From contig LNAC01000035.1 in assembly GCA_002007465.1 (NCBI GenBank), positions 7,222,445 through 7,286,444 of the forward strand: DNA of 64,000 bases. The letters are read 5' to 3'. Below, one piece after another: positions 1 through 10,799 of this stretch. This DNA comes from Ailurus styani (taxonomy: Eukaryota; Chordata; Mammalia; Carnivora; Ailuridae). Under the pieces are notes generated by a model. That model made no database searches. It saw only the letters and a program-made list of their open reading frames with translations, and was not told where the DNA came from. Position 1 is the stretch's first letter. Each line of letters begins with the position of its first letter. The translations under genes were made by a program, and so were the position numbers.

Positions 1-1379
1 GCCTGGGGGTGGGGACGGTCCCCGCTGGCGCGCCCAGCGGAGAGACACTAGTCGGTGAGCACCCCACCCCCTTTGCCTAAAGCACACGAGGGAGGCCGAG
101 CTCTGGGCTTAGGGGTTTGGCCAAGCCTGAGCTCTGGTTATCTGTGAGTCCCCCGGCCACCGGCCGGCTGTCGGCGGGGCCTGGGAATTTCCGGGAAAGA
201 GCCTGGAAAGGGCTAAGGGATTGCCGATCTCGAACGGGGAGGGTGATGGGCAGGGCCGGAGGAGAGGATGCTTGTCCTTACTCTCCACGAAAAACTTGGT
301 CCCCAGAGCCACGATCTCCAGCTTCCTTGACGCCCATCCCCCACCCCCACCCCAGGTTGTTCCGGTTTCCCTGCATGAGCTCATCCCACAGCTGGGGAGC
401 CTGCCCGGTGGCCCAGGGCCGGCGAGCATCCTCCTAATCGCCAGCCCAACCCCACCCCCAACACACTTGCTTTCTGGCCCCTCCTGACGTGGTCTTGCTG
501 GGTGCCAAGAACCAACCGAAGCAGCCAGAACTCCACAGTGAAAGGCCTGCTTTATGTCCCCAGGGCAGCGGGGAGGGGGCTTTTCGCTTCCCATTGTCCA
601 GGCCCAGCCCCTGAAAGAGAGAGCTCAGCCAGCCAAGACTGGCCAGGACCTTCCCACCAGCCCTGGGGAGGAGGGAGGGACTGGCAGCCTTGGGGGGCTC
701 TTGGCTGGGGCCTTCCCTGGGGTGGGCTCCTGGCTCCTAAGCTTGGGCCTTCCCCCTCTCCTGCCTGCTGGGTTCTCCAGAGAAGAGCTGGCAGATGTCC
801 AGCCCTCCCCAGTAGCCCACAGCTGGGCAGAAGAGTCTGGGCTGCTCTACAATTCTGGGGCTCCAGGCCAATGGACCGCCCCTAGCCCCTTCTCAGCCCC
901 AGAACCTTGCTCTGTGGCTACAACCCACAGCTGAGGACTGCCCGCAAACCTTCCCTTGCAATAAGAATGTTTGTCACCCTTCTCTCTGGGGGCTGTGGAG
1001 GGCAGGGGCGTACTTTTCATCCCTGTAAATGGCCCAGTTACTTCCTCCACCATTCATCCCTCTCTCTGATCTATTTGGGTCCACATACATTTACTGAGGC
1101 CTCCTGGGCTCTGGGCCGTGTGCCAGCCTGTGCTGTGGGCAATGCAGAGATCCACAGTGTGCAGGCCAGCTTGGGAGGATGTGGAGCAGAGGTGGGCACC
1201 CCACACACAACCCATACACTCTGGCAATGGTGATCACCATGCCACAAGGGGCACGTTACAGAGACAAATCAAGCTTGTCTTGAACTTGGGGGAACGAAAG
1301 GCTCCTCATTTAAGGAGGGAAGTAGGATTTTGGCTGGGCCCCAAGGCCTGGATAGAGATTTTGGCAAGATGAAGATTTA
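1..1379. other. Intergenic, GC-rich left edge, no gene seen
   Basis: The first 60 bases are CpG-rich, with GGCGCGCC near 27-34 and a consensus-like donor (GTCG|GTGAGC at 51-60). They could be the end of an exon or CpG island outside the window. The rest is GC-rich to average unique sequence. Open frames on both strands match nothing I recognise and look like chance. Confidence 0.4.
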
Positions 1380-1860
1380 CTCAACAAATATTTAGTGAGC
1401 ATCATTACATGATGGACAGTGTACTAGATAATGAATATCCACCCAAGTGAACAGTCCCTGGCTTGGTGATGGTAGGTGATAGATAAATATATAGGATGTT
1501 ACTAATTAAGGACATGACAAAGGAAAAGTTCATGGTGCTCTGAGAAAGACTATGGGGGGGAATGTAACTTAAATAGGTGGTCTGGGCAGGCCTCTCAGAG
1601 GTGGTGACCTTGAAAGTGGGATCTAAATTAAGCAGCACCGCCCTGTGAAGAGGCGGGAAAGGGGTTTTGGTAGAGGGGCCATGGACAAGGCTCTGAAGAG
1701 GGACGGGGCAGGAGATAAGGTGTAGGGCTGGATCAAGCGAGCAAGAGGGGACACCCAGCAGATAAGGGAAGAGGTGGGAGCATGGGAACCAGATCGTGCA
1801 GAGGCATAGGGGATGGTGAGGAGTTTGGATTTTAGTCATAGGCAGTGAGAAATAAGAGCT
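1380..1860 (-). mobile_element. L2 LINE remnant, 3' part
   Basis: Reads as the reverse of an L2 3' end: ACAAATATTTAGTGAGC, then a stretch matching the antisense of 'gaggcctt...gtgacc' typical of L2. It continues after the LTR inserted at 1862-2240, as 2245-2640. It is highly diverged. Confidence 0.6.
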
Positions 1861-1861
1861 G

Positions 1862-2240
1862 TATTGTTCACGAGGGGTGCCGTGACAAAGTACCACACGG
1901 TGTGCAGCTTAAACCACAGACATTCATTTTCTCGTAGTTCTGGAGGCTGGAATCTGAGATCAAGGTGTCCACAAGGTTGGCTCCTTCGTAGCCCTCGCTC
2001 CTTGACTTGTAGCTGGACTTCTCCCTATCTCTTCACATTGTCTGCCTCCTGTACCTATCTGTGTCCCAATGGCCTCTTAGAAGGACACCAGTCACTGGAT
2101 TAAGGCCCACTCTAATCTCATTTTAACTGGATTACCTCTTCAAAACCCTGTCTCCAAATACAGTCCCATTCTGAGACACCAGGAGTTGGGACTTCACCAT
2201 ATGAATTTGGGGAAGGAGACACAATTCTACCCATAACAGG
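1862..2240 (-). mobile_element. MaLR-type solo LTR
   Basis: The stretch CAAAGTACCACAC through GTTCTGGAGGCTGGAATCTG to CCCATAACAGG is the reverse complement of an MLT/MaLR-like LTR, ending in the polyadenylation region 'ataaatttctgttgttt' on the minus strand. It belongs to the same family as 8540-8910. It sits inside an L2 and splits it. The exact subfamily is not certain. Confidence 0.65.
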
Positions 2241-2244
2241 AAGA

Positions 2245-2640
2245 CAGGACTTTTCAGGTGGAGGGAGGAAAGGAAGTACAGGCATGATGGTGGGAATATA
2301 TATTTAAAGAGAGATCTTTTAGGGCTGCGTGTAGCATGACTGCTTTAGCAGGAGATACTCTGGAAAGGTGGACAGCTCTGAATCCCAGGGAGGTGGATTT
2401 TTTATTTCTAGGAAGCAGAAGCCAAGGGGCACAGCCTGGCACGTACCCTGACTTCTCTGTGGGGAACAGATGGGAAGGAAGGGGCAGAGAAAGGGAATGC
2501 ACTTGGAAGGTGACTGCAGTAGTCTTGGCTGGAAGAGATGTGGGTACAGGCAGAGATAGGAGCCTTGGGGACATTCGCAGAGCAAGGGAGAGGCAGGAGT
2601 CTAAGAGCTGATAAGGGCCCACCCTGCCGAAGCTTACGAG
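2245..2640 (-). mobile_element. L2 LINE remnant, second half
   Basis: Continuation of the antisense L2 interrupted by the LTR: it contains the 'actgcagtagtcttggctgg' and 'aagagatgtgg' pattern typical of the L2 3' UTR read backwards. Diverged; the borders are approximate. Confidence 0.5.
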
Positions 2641-3586
2641 AGGGTGGCTCTCAGCCCGGCCTCCAGGGCTGGTCCCCTACATGCCCCTTCCTTTCTCCCC
2701 AGAGCAGTACGCAGCCACGGGTCAAGATGTCTCCACAATATCATGTTGCAAAAAAGCCCAATGCAGTATAGTGACTCGCCAAGATAAGCCTAATATCTAG
2801 ATAAGATCAGAGTTCATTTTAGAAAGAAAACAAGACCTGATGCGCTGGAGAATTCAGCCTGATTCAAGGAGGCGCTAGAGACTTGATGCCCTGCAATTTT
2901 CATTCTGACCCAAGAATAAAATGCAGGAGCTTTCTGAAGCCACAGGGTGGGGGCGGGGGCAGAAGTGGGGTGGGGGGCGGTCAGCAGGAAGGCAAAGAAT
3001 GACCACAGAGCAAAGGCAAAGGCTCCAAGGAAGAGCCTGGGGTCTGAGTGGAGGGTGGGGATTATAAATTGTGAACATGATCAGACAGAAGTTCGTCTGT
3101 CCTAAGAGCAAGGCTGTCACTGTGGACATGACAGCGATCTGCTGGCCAAGGAAAGGTGACTGGGGTGTGAGGAAGAAAAAGCCCAGTGCAAAGGGTAGTG
3201 TGGGCCTCAGACACCAGGAGGGAGAAGGGAGAAGGGCCCCTGGTCAGCCCTTCCTCCAAGATTACCAAAGTGGGGGGTGCGAATTCTGACATTGCTTGTA
3301 GAAAAATCTGTTTGTGATACAAGGAGAGGGACAGCACTTCCATCAGTGGCAAAAGAGGTCAGATTTCTCCTTGGCTTGTCAGAGGCCATAATGCACAGAA
3401 CAGGGGCTATCCTAGACTATCGTCACCGCTCAGAAACTCCGGTCAGCTATGCTGTCATGCCTCCCTGCCTTTACTCCTGCCGTCTCCTCTGACAGCAGTA
3501 CCTCTCCTCTCTCCCCATGTAGAGTAAGTGGTCCTAACCACCACCTGGCTCAAGTGGCCCCTGTCCCAGGTGGCCGCCCAGCCCCC

Positions 3587-3621
<35 letters not shown>

Positions 3622-3690
3622 CTGGGCTCCCTTGCAGCTTGGCCAGCTGGCTGGATCCCAGAAGCGCATGCTTCCCCTTCCATGGGATGT
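2641..3690. other. Intergenic sequence with poly-C tract, no gene
   Basis: Unique-looking sequence without a recognisable exon. The one strong feature is the C homopolymer described separately. Reading frames crossing it (proline or glycine runs) are artefacts of the tract. Confidence 0.5.
3588..3620. repeat. C33 homopolymer
   Basis: Thirty-three consecutive C bases (G on the minus strand), just after a short C5-A interruption. Such a run can form an i-motif or G-quadruplex and is prone to length error in sequencing. Confidence 0.95.
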
Positions 3691-3692
3691 AG

Positions 3693-3840
3693 CCATTGTT
3701 CTCAAGCAGGGGCAATACTGTCCCCCAGGGGACTCCAGGGGATAGAGGTCTCGGATGCTGCTAGACATCCTACAACCCCTTGGGGGGAGCTCTCCTCCCC
3801 CCCCTCCCAAATTACTCAGCCCAAGATGATAAGTGCTGAA
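3693..3840 (+). mobile_element. MER5A-like hAT-Charlie remnant
   Basis: The sequence TTCTCAAGCAGGGGCAATAC, then CCCCCAGGGGAC, then GATGCTGCTAGACATCCTACA matches the order of the MER5A consensus as I remember it. Non-autonomous DNA transposon, diverged; the termini are not clear. Confidence 0.65.
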
Positions 3841-5099
3841 GTGTCCCTGAGAAGTGGCTACATTTCCCAGTCCCCTTTGGAATTGGGTGAAGTCACAAGA
3901 CAAGGTCCCAGCCAAAGGAATGTAAGCAGAAGTGGTGTATGCCACTTCAAGGCTGACCCCTTAAAATCCTCTCATCCTTCCTCCTCCACCTGGTGCAGAG
4001 CATTTGGGTCCCTTGGGGATGGCAGAACCACAAGCCGGAAGAAGCCTGGATCCCACATCTGTGTGTGGAGGAAAGTCTCCACCAACCAGAAACACCAGCA
4101 TCAGACCCTTGTGTGAGAAATGATCTTTAACAGCATTAAACCACTGGAACACTGGGGCCTGTCCCGGCAGCTGGCAGTACCCTTGTGCACCCCTCCGTGG
4201 TTTTATCTGGAATATCCTGTGTAGTGTAGTCGTGGGCTTACTCCTCATTCATTTGTCCACATCTCAAACGTTGATCTGCACCCCAGGCTCTGCGCTGGGT
4301 ACTGAGGATGCAAATGAGGAACAAACAAAGATGAATAAGACCTTGCCAGGAGTCCCTGCCCTCAGGGGGTTGTTGTTTATTGGGGAGGGAGATAAACAGC
4401 AAAGCAGGATTCAATACAGCCAGGGGTGGAATGGCTCAGCCTGGGGAGAGAGGCGGTGGAGAGGCGACGGGGTCCTGGAAATAAGCAGTGTGGGCAAGCC
4501 CTGGGAGGGAGACCGCCTGAGGCTCCCGCAGCGGTTGTGCAGTCCAGGATGCTGAAAGAAGGGCGGGAGGGGCTGGGGATTTCCCTTCTGCACTCTACAG
4601 GCTCTGTAATTCTCCCACTTCTCACTGTCCCCCCCTGCTGGTGGACTGAGAGTTGCCTCTGGCAGAAACCTCCTCCTGAAGGTCTTGGTCACTAGTGCCT
4701 GCAGGGTGTCTGGCATCCCGACCCCCTGGATGTCCCACAGGACTCCATACCCCACCCTGGTCACACCTGGACTCCCCCGCTTCTAACCAGTCACCGCACC
4801 CTGCCTCTCTGCTCAGGGTCTTCACGTCCACGGGCTCCTGAGCCAGAAAACTGCGGGATTCATCCCGGACCCTTTCCCTGGGCCCTCCAAGTCATCCAGG
4901 CAGCCCCCCCCAAGTCATCTAAATTCTGCCTCCTTAATATCCCCCAGGTCTCAGGGTCTTTCTTTCCATTTTCTTACAACAGCCACATCACAAGTGTCCC
5001 AGCTCTGCCCTTGTCCATTCAGTGTAGCCTCCTCTTTGTCACCACTTATTTTGCAAGCACTACCCTGATTTCACAGCTCCCCCACCTTCCCGGGACATT
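3841..5099. other. Intergenic, L2 piece at 4235-4480
   Basis: No gene. An antisense L2 3' fragment (4235-4480: CATTTGTCCACATC, then GCTCTGCGCTGGGTACTGAG) is the only recognisable element. The flanks look unique. Confidence 0.45.
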
Positions 5100-5465
5100 T
5101 CCCCATGACCTACAGAGGAAAATCCAAGCTCCCTGCTAGATTCTTCCTACCGGGGCTTCCATTAACCTGCCTACATGCCCCTCGAGCCCCCACCCACCCA
5201 TGGGCTAGCCATTTAGAGCCCCTGTGCTCCTGAAATGGGCCTGCTTTCTCTCTCCTTCGCCTTGGGCTTTAATGCGTGCTGTTCCCTTGGCCTGGAATGC
5301 TCTCTTCCTCCTGCTGTGTCCGGCGTCCTCCTGTTTGTCCTTCAGAACTCAGTCCAGGTGTCAGCTCTTCCAAGTAGTCTTCACTAGTGCCACTTAGAGT
5401 GCCTGGTACATGGTGGGCATTCAGTAGAACTCTGCTGGGTGGGTGGATGGATGGATGGATGGATG
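5100..5465 (+). mobile_element. L2 LINE 3' end with TGGA tail
   Basis: Contains the L2 3' UTR signature GGCCTGGAATGCTCTCTTCC, then CTCAGTCCAGGTGTCA, GCCTGGTACATGGTGGGC and CATTCAGTAG. It ends in a short (TGGA)n tract at about 5443-5464, typical of L2 tails. Confidence 0.75.
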
Positions 5466-6320
5466 CTTGACTAGGTGCTCAGTAATGGTTGTGGAATGGA
5501 CCCAAAGGTGTCTCCCCTGGACTTCATTATCTGAGTTCCTTAAAGAGATGCCTTCTCTGAGTTATGATTTAATGTTATGCTTTATGTCTTCAGAGAACCC
5601 TGATGTGAAAAACTGACCAACTTAATGGCATTTCTGTCTTTATGAAAACAGAATTGAATATATGGCCCACTATGTCACTCAGTGTCCTTTATACAAGGAC
5701 TCATGATAAATTCATGCTTGGGGTTATTTCCAGGAAACATCTTGTCTCCACAGATGAAGATGTGTATTTTCTGCTGTCAGAAAATAAAAACTCCGCCTTC
5801 CGACGTGTTTCCATTTTTGCTTTCGCTGACAAATAGGGATACCCAGTTTTATTACCTTATTACCCCTGTGCGTTCTGACCAATTCAGGTGCCTGAAAGTA
5901 GCAACTCTTTGTTTTCTTTAGATGAAGTCAGTTCTTGCTTTATTCTTCAATGCTGTAATTTTTACTTTTTAATCTGAAGGCTGCCTCAGATCATCTCAGC
6001 AGTCAGCTAGCATAAATCTTAAACAAATGCATACTGGTGACCATCCTGGCATGGGAGTTATAGAAGGAAGGGCAGAACACCAAGCTTCTAGTTGAGAAGG
6101 ATCCCACATACAGCCTCTCCAGAAATTCTCAGGACAACTGTCATGACGAGTCTGGCAGGAGAGCCAGAGCAGGAAGTGAAAGGCCAAATGCATTCTGACT
6201 TTTTTGCTACCTTACTGGGCCACCACTGCCAAGTCATATTCTTTCCTTCCATCAACTATGGCTTTCCTTTTCCCTAACTTGAAATGGACATCTCATAAGC
6301 TACCACTTTTACTTTAATAG
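5466..6320. other. Intergenic, nothing recognised
   Basis: AT-moderate unique sequence. I see no exon, RNA gene or clear repeat. Short open frames at 5642-5921 have no recognisable product. Confidence 0.4.
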
Positions 6321-6505
6321 CTGGTAATAACAATGATCAGGGATCTGTGCTGAGAACTTTGCATTTTCCTATCTAAACCTCTCCCCCTCTGCACCTGTCT
6401 GTTGTTTTAACCACTTTGCAGATGATGAAATGCCAGAGAAGTTAAGCATGTGTAAAGCCATCGGTAGTAAGTAGCAGAGCAGGAATTCAAATTCAAGTAT
6501 GTCAG
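6321..6505 (-). mobile_element. MIR SINE
   Basis: Antisense MIR: CACTTTGCAGATGATGAAAT followed by GAGAAGTTAAGC and CAGAGCAGGAATTCAAATTC, the order of the MIR core read backwards. Confidence 0.7.
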
Positions 6506-7514
6506 CCACCACAGCCTCAACTCTTAACAATCTCCTCACATGTGGGCAAGAACAAGAGATGAAATCCCCTGGGTGATGGCAAGGGTTGCTGATGGTGTTG
6601 CCAGGAGAGAGAAGCCAGAGTCACAGGTTTGCTTCCAGAGCATTCTGGTGTCCTTTTCAAAGTCCTGGAAATGGCTGGCTGCCCTTTGGCTGGGTTCAGT
6701 TGCCAGGACAATATTCAGGAAGGCCTGTTCCTGTGACACACAGCTGCACCCTCCTTTTCCTCCAGTTCTGACAGTTTGTCCCTCAGGAAATTTACCTCAG
6801 ATCTCCCTACGCATGCCCCGCCCTCGCCCCTCCCCCGCCTCTGGGCAGTCTGACCCATTAGGGCATCATTGGCCTGGGAATGAAGGGGGGTTCTCTATGG
6901 GTCTTTGGGGGGCCTACAAGAAAGTTTGAGGCCTAAAAATGTTTTTATTAGCTCCACAACACAAAGTAGAAAACTGCAACATTAAAATCAGTAAATATAT
7001 AATTAAATGCAAAATGTAACATTATGTCAACTTCATTAACGGTTGAATTTAGTAGTCATAAAAATTTCATTACATTTGATAACAATCTGTAGGCTGGAGT
7101 TTCCTCACTGTGCAAGACGTCCCAGGTAGGCGCCAAGCACGGTAAGAAATCAGAGCTGACCGTAAATTAAATAAATTCCTCGTGGCCAAAATTTTTCAAA
7201 AGCAAAATGGCAAAAATCCTTTCAATTTTCTTTTACAGCCAAAAAGTTATATTTGTGGTGAGAGGTGGGTGTGTTTCAAATATGTTCGATGAGGGATAGG
7301 GCCTGCAAGAGGAAGCTGCTTTCCAGCCTGTGAAGGTCTTCACAGAGCTCTGGGTACGCCCACCTGGAGGCGGGTTCCATCCTGGCCACAGTGCTGGTGA
7401 TGGAAGCCAGGTGAGTGGGGACTGGGGCATAGGGAGGGAGAGTTGCTTCTGCCTGAGGCTTTCCTGCTTCCAAATAGAAAAGCAAGAACCTCAGAATCCT
7501 AAATACTGATGGCT
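6506..7514. other. Intergenic, AT-rich block 6925-7260
   Basis: No gene. An AT-rich unique block at about 6925-7260 lies between GC-richer flanks. I could not assign it to a repeat family; it could be a diverged transposon or a conserved non-coding element. Confidence 0.35.
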
Positions 7515-7900
7515 AATATTCACTGGGTCCCTGTCCTAAACTCTGCACCTGTGTTATCTCAGCTGTCACAAAACAACTCTGTAAAGTTGGTATTTTATGG
7601 GCGCCTGGGTGGCTCAGTCGGTTAAGCCACTGCCTTCGGCTCAGGTCATGATCCCAGGCTCCTGGAATCGAGTCCCGCATCGGGCTCCCTGCTCCGCGGA
7701 GAGCCTGCTTCTTCCTCTCCCTCTGCCTGCCGCTCTGCCTACTTGTGCTCTCTACCTCTCTGTCAAATAAATAAATAAAATCCTTAAAAAAAAAAAGTTG
7801 GTATTTTATTCCCCCTGTTTCACCGGATGAGCAAACCATACAGAGTTTAAACAATCTTCCCAGTGTCCTAAGGGCAGTAGCAGGCAATTTAAGAATTTGT
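7515..7900 (-). mobile_element. MIR SINE split by a SINEC
   Basis: Antisense MIR in two parts, 7515-7598 and 7810-7900 (CCCTGTTTCACCGGATGAGC and on). The younger SINEC at 7599-7796 with its target duplication lies between them. Confidence 0.6.
7599..7796 (+). mobile_element. SINEC (carnivoran tRNA-Lys SINE)
   Basis: Begins GGGCGCCTGGGTGGCTCAGT, holds the tRNA-derived A/B box region, a CT-rich stretch, then AAATAAATAAATAAAATCC and an A-tail. It is flanked by perfect target-site duplications AAAGTTGGTATTTTAT at 7583-7598 and 7794-7809 (the first bases overlap the A-tail). Low divergence implies a recent insertion. It is the strongest marker of a carnivoran genome. Confidence 0.95.
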
Positions 7901-8539
7901 CCAAACAGACTGAACCCACTGTTCAAGGGACTAAAGACAGGCCTGGTCCCTGCCCTTTTCCAATGCTGGAAATGAAGCATGCAAGGGTCACGGACACCAT
8001 TTCATGTGCTGGGCACATAGATACATATGTGCTGGACGAACCAATTGCATATATTGAACAAGACTGGAATAAGCCCAGTTTCCCCCACATCTGCTGTGTA
8101 CCAGGCACTTACAGAATGCTTCGCTCCCCTCACTCGCCTGTAACAAAGTCTAAGCTAGAGGTTTTATTCATTTCCTTGTCTGGTGCCTTGTACAATCTTG
8201 GCCCATTGCAGGTGCTCAAAAATGAACAAAGCCCAGAAAGGCTTAGTGGATGATTTGAGTCTGTCCCTCCACCACAGACTAATTTCCCCAGTATAGCTAA
8301 AGTCCCCCCTCCCTATACCTAACACAAAAGCTGTTATTTGGAAACTCCAGTAGCACACATTTCGGTGTAATCAACAAAGGAACTAATACACAACACTTTT
8401 ATGGATGTCTCATGTGCCCCACATTCTAGGGACTTTTCATGTGTTAAGTAATTACTTAGTAATATAGTACATCTACAACAATTCGACAAAAGCAGGTGTT
8501 CTTTATTATCATTCCATTTTACAGATGAGACCAAGTTTC
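7901..8539. other. Intergenic, nothing certain
   Basis: No gene. Degenerate MIR/L2-like fragments are possible, e.g. around 8400-8530 (CATTCCATTTTACAGATGAG), but too short to classify with confidence. Confidence 0.35.
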
Positions 8540-8910
8540 ATGAGCTAAATGGTGTCCCTCCAAATTCATATGTTGAAGTCCTAACCCCAAGTACCTCAAA
8601 ATATGACTATAAGTAGAGATAGAACCTTTAAAGAGCGATTAAAGTAAAATGAGATCATTGGTTGGGTCCTAATCCAATATGACCGATGTCCTTATAGGAA
8701 GAGGACAGACACACAGAGGGAAGATCATATGAAGACACGGGAGAAGAAAGCCATCTATAAGCAAATGAGAGAGGCCTCAGGAGGAAAAAACCCTGAGGAC
8801 ACCTTGATCTTGAACTTCCAGCACCCAAACCGTGAAGAAATAAATTTCTATTATTTCAGCCACGCATTCTGTGGTACTTTGTTATGGCAGCCCTAGAGAA
8901 CTAATACCCC
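8540..8910 (+). mobile_element. MaLR-type solo LTR
   Basis: AAATTCATATGTTGAAGTCC near the start, then CTTATAGGAAGAGGACAGAC, ATGAAGACACGGGAG, CACCTTGATCTTGAACTTCC, GAAATAAATTTCTATTATTT and TTTGTTATGGCAGCCC in the order of MLT-type LTRs. No internal region is adjacent, so it is a solo LTR. Confidence 0.75.
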
Positions 8911-9001
8911 AAGGCCAGAACACATGAACTCTCAATTTGACTCCAGGTAGTCTGGTTCTGGAGTCCACGTGTTTCATGACCATGAAAATATTCTCTGTGC
9001 A

Positions 9002-9138
9002 GTCCAAAATGGTAGCCACAAGCCACAAGTGGCACCTGAACTGTGGCTATTGTAACTAGGGAACTAAAATTTTAACTTAATTTACGTTAAAATAGAATTA
9101 AAATAGCTGGATATGGAATAGCAGCTACCATACTGGAC
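9002..9138. mobile_element. hAT-like MITE with terminal inverted repeats
   Basis: GTCCAAAATGGTAGC at 9002-9016 is matched by GCTACCATACTGGAC at 9124-9138, whose reverse complement GTCCAGTATGGTAGC differs at two of 15 positions. The interior is AT-rich. This is a non-autonomous DNA element of the MER type common in mammals; the exact name is uncertain. Confidence 0.65.
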
Positions 9139-9824
9139 ATAGCTTTATACTATTTTGAATTACTTCACTTACATTTTTTGCAGAATCTTCTAGAAACCTC
9201 AGCTGTGTGCCCCAAGAAATACGCCCCTATCTTTATTCTGTATCCCTGCTGCATTTTTATTTTTTTCCAGTCCTCTCCAATTTAGCCCCTATTGCCTAGT
9301 CTCCTGCTATACGGGGGAAAGAACAGGAGTGAGTGAGCTGGCCAACTTTCCAGAATCCTGTGGCCTGGGCAGTGCTGGGTTGTTGGCGTTCTGCTCTAAG
9401 CATAGGTGTTAGCCAACCAAATGCCAAGCAGCACAAACACTGAGTGACATTTTCAGAACTATTAATATTTCATCAGAAATGATCACTTCTCCTTTAAATA
9501 CACTATCTTAAAAGGTTTTCTATATTCTTAACTATAATTTTATTCAGTCTAGGTCCTCAGAATTTTCCCCAAAGGAGCACATCTTCAATTTTATAATGAA
9601 ATAAAAGAGGAATGAAACTTGGATTTCAAAATTGAGAGTCAACATTTCCAGGAACTCAGGCCTTCTCTAAAGAGCAAGGCTGTGTATTGGACACCTACTG
9701 TATGCCAGGTACTTTACAAATGATATACCATTAATTCATTCTAACACATATTTATTGAGTGCCTACTATGTGCTGAAAATGTGGTTTTCTTAAGAACTTT
9801 TCAACACCATTTTATAGAAAAGGC
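9139..9824. other. Intergenic, short MIR/L2-like piece
   Basis: No gene. Around 9680-9790 there is an antisense L2/MIR-like piece (GGACACCTACTGTATGCCAG and TATTTATTGAGTGCCTACTA). The remainder is unassigned. Confidence 0.4.
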
Positions 9825-10110
9825 TTCCTTCTCCTCCTTCTGTCTCATCTCCAGTGTTACCTTAGCTCCTCAAAGAGGCTGCCTGGACATCCCTCTCATG
9901 CAGCCACCATTCCCCCTCCCTCTGTCCCATCAGAGCCCTTATTTCATCTGTAATTAGTGCTTATTTACTTGCTTTGCTAGTTTGTAATCTGTCTCCTTGC
10001 ACTAGAATATAGGCTTCAGGAGAGCAAGGACCAGGCTAGCTTGTTCACCTGTGTGCTTCCTCAGTGCCCAGCAACGCACCTGGAGGTCCTCAGTCAATCC
10101 TTGAGAAGGC
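9825..10110 (+). mobile_element. L2 LINE 3' end
   Basis: AAAGAGGCTGCCTGGACATC, then TAGTTTGTAATCTGTCTCC, then GAATATAGGCTTCAGGAGAG and AGCAAGGACCAGGC follow the L2 3' UTR order. It runs into the purine microsatellite. Confidence 0.75.
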
Positions 10111-10226
10111 AGGAAGGCAGGAAGGGAGGGAGGGAGGAAAGGAGGAAGGAAGAAAAGGAGGAAGAGAGGGAGGGAGAAAGGAAGGAAGGAAGGGAGGGAG
10201 AAAGGAAGGAAGGAGGAAGGAAGGGG
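10111..10226 (+). repeat. Polypurine (GGAA/GGGA)n microsatellite
   Basis: About 115 bases that are almost entirely A and G on the plus strand, built from GGAA, GGGA and GGAAA units. It starts at the tail of an L2. It lies about 0.6 kb from the CpG island. Confidence 0.9.
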
Positions 10227-10569
10227 TGGGCATGGGAGAGCTTAAAAGAGTGGCTGGGGTCCCACAGCTTGGAGGTGGCTGTGTGGGGTTCAACCCGGCT
10301 CCGGTTTGTTCCCATCCACTCTTCTCCCCAGTCATCAGGCTCTCCCTTTCCTGGGTGACTCTGGGCGGGCAAAGGTGCTGTGTCAGTTCCCAGTTTAACG
10401 AAGCCCACCCAGTGAAGGGGGAAGCCCACTGCGCGGCAAACTGCTAACTCAGCCCTTCTCTCTGCACCTGAGCCCCCGACCCCACTCCCACCCCGGGGTC
10501 CCTCAGGAGGGACAGGCGGATCTCAAAGTCTGAGAGCACCGGATGATGACTGGTGTGGGGGGCGGGGCT
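10227..10569. other. Upstream flank of CpG island, nothing recognised
   Basis: Unique, GC-moderate sequence. If the human arrangement holds, a minus-strand CSMD2 first exon could be near here, but no signal-peptide-like frame is visible. Confidence 0.35.
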
Positions 10570-10757
10570 GGGTTTGATTCACAGCTCCCCTCTTCCTAGT
10601 GGGCCTTGGACATACCCCCTCCTGACTCAGGGCCTGGGTTTCCTCAAACGCGGAACGGTAATAAACAATGGTACTAACTTCATGAACTTGTTCGTCGAAT
10701 ACAACACAGAAAGCCCAGAGCTTGGCACAAGGTAAGCGCCCAATACAATGGCAGTTT
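10570..10757 (+). mobile_element. MIR SINE
   Basis: Sense MIR: GGTTTCCTCAAACGCGGAAC near the core and AGAGCTTGGCACAAGGTAAG followed by CGCCCAATACA at the 3' end. Confidence 0.65.
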
Positions 10758-10799
10758 GGGGTAAAATCAGGCCATTCAGGGCCAGGGGCCCTTGGCAGG

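Noticed and set aside
7599..7680. tRNA-Lys-like sequence
   Set aside because: It is the head of a SINEC with tail and target duplications, not a tRNA gene. The same applies to the other SINECs.
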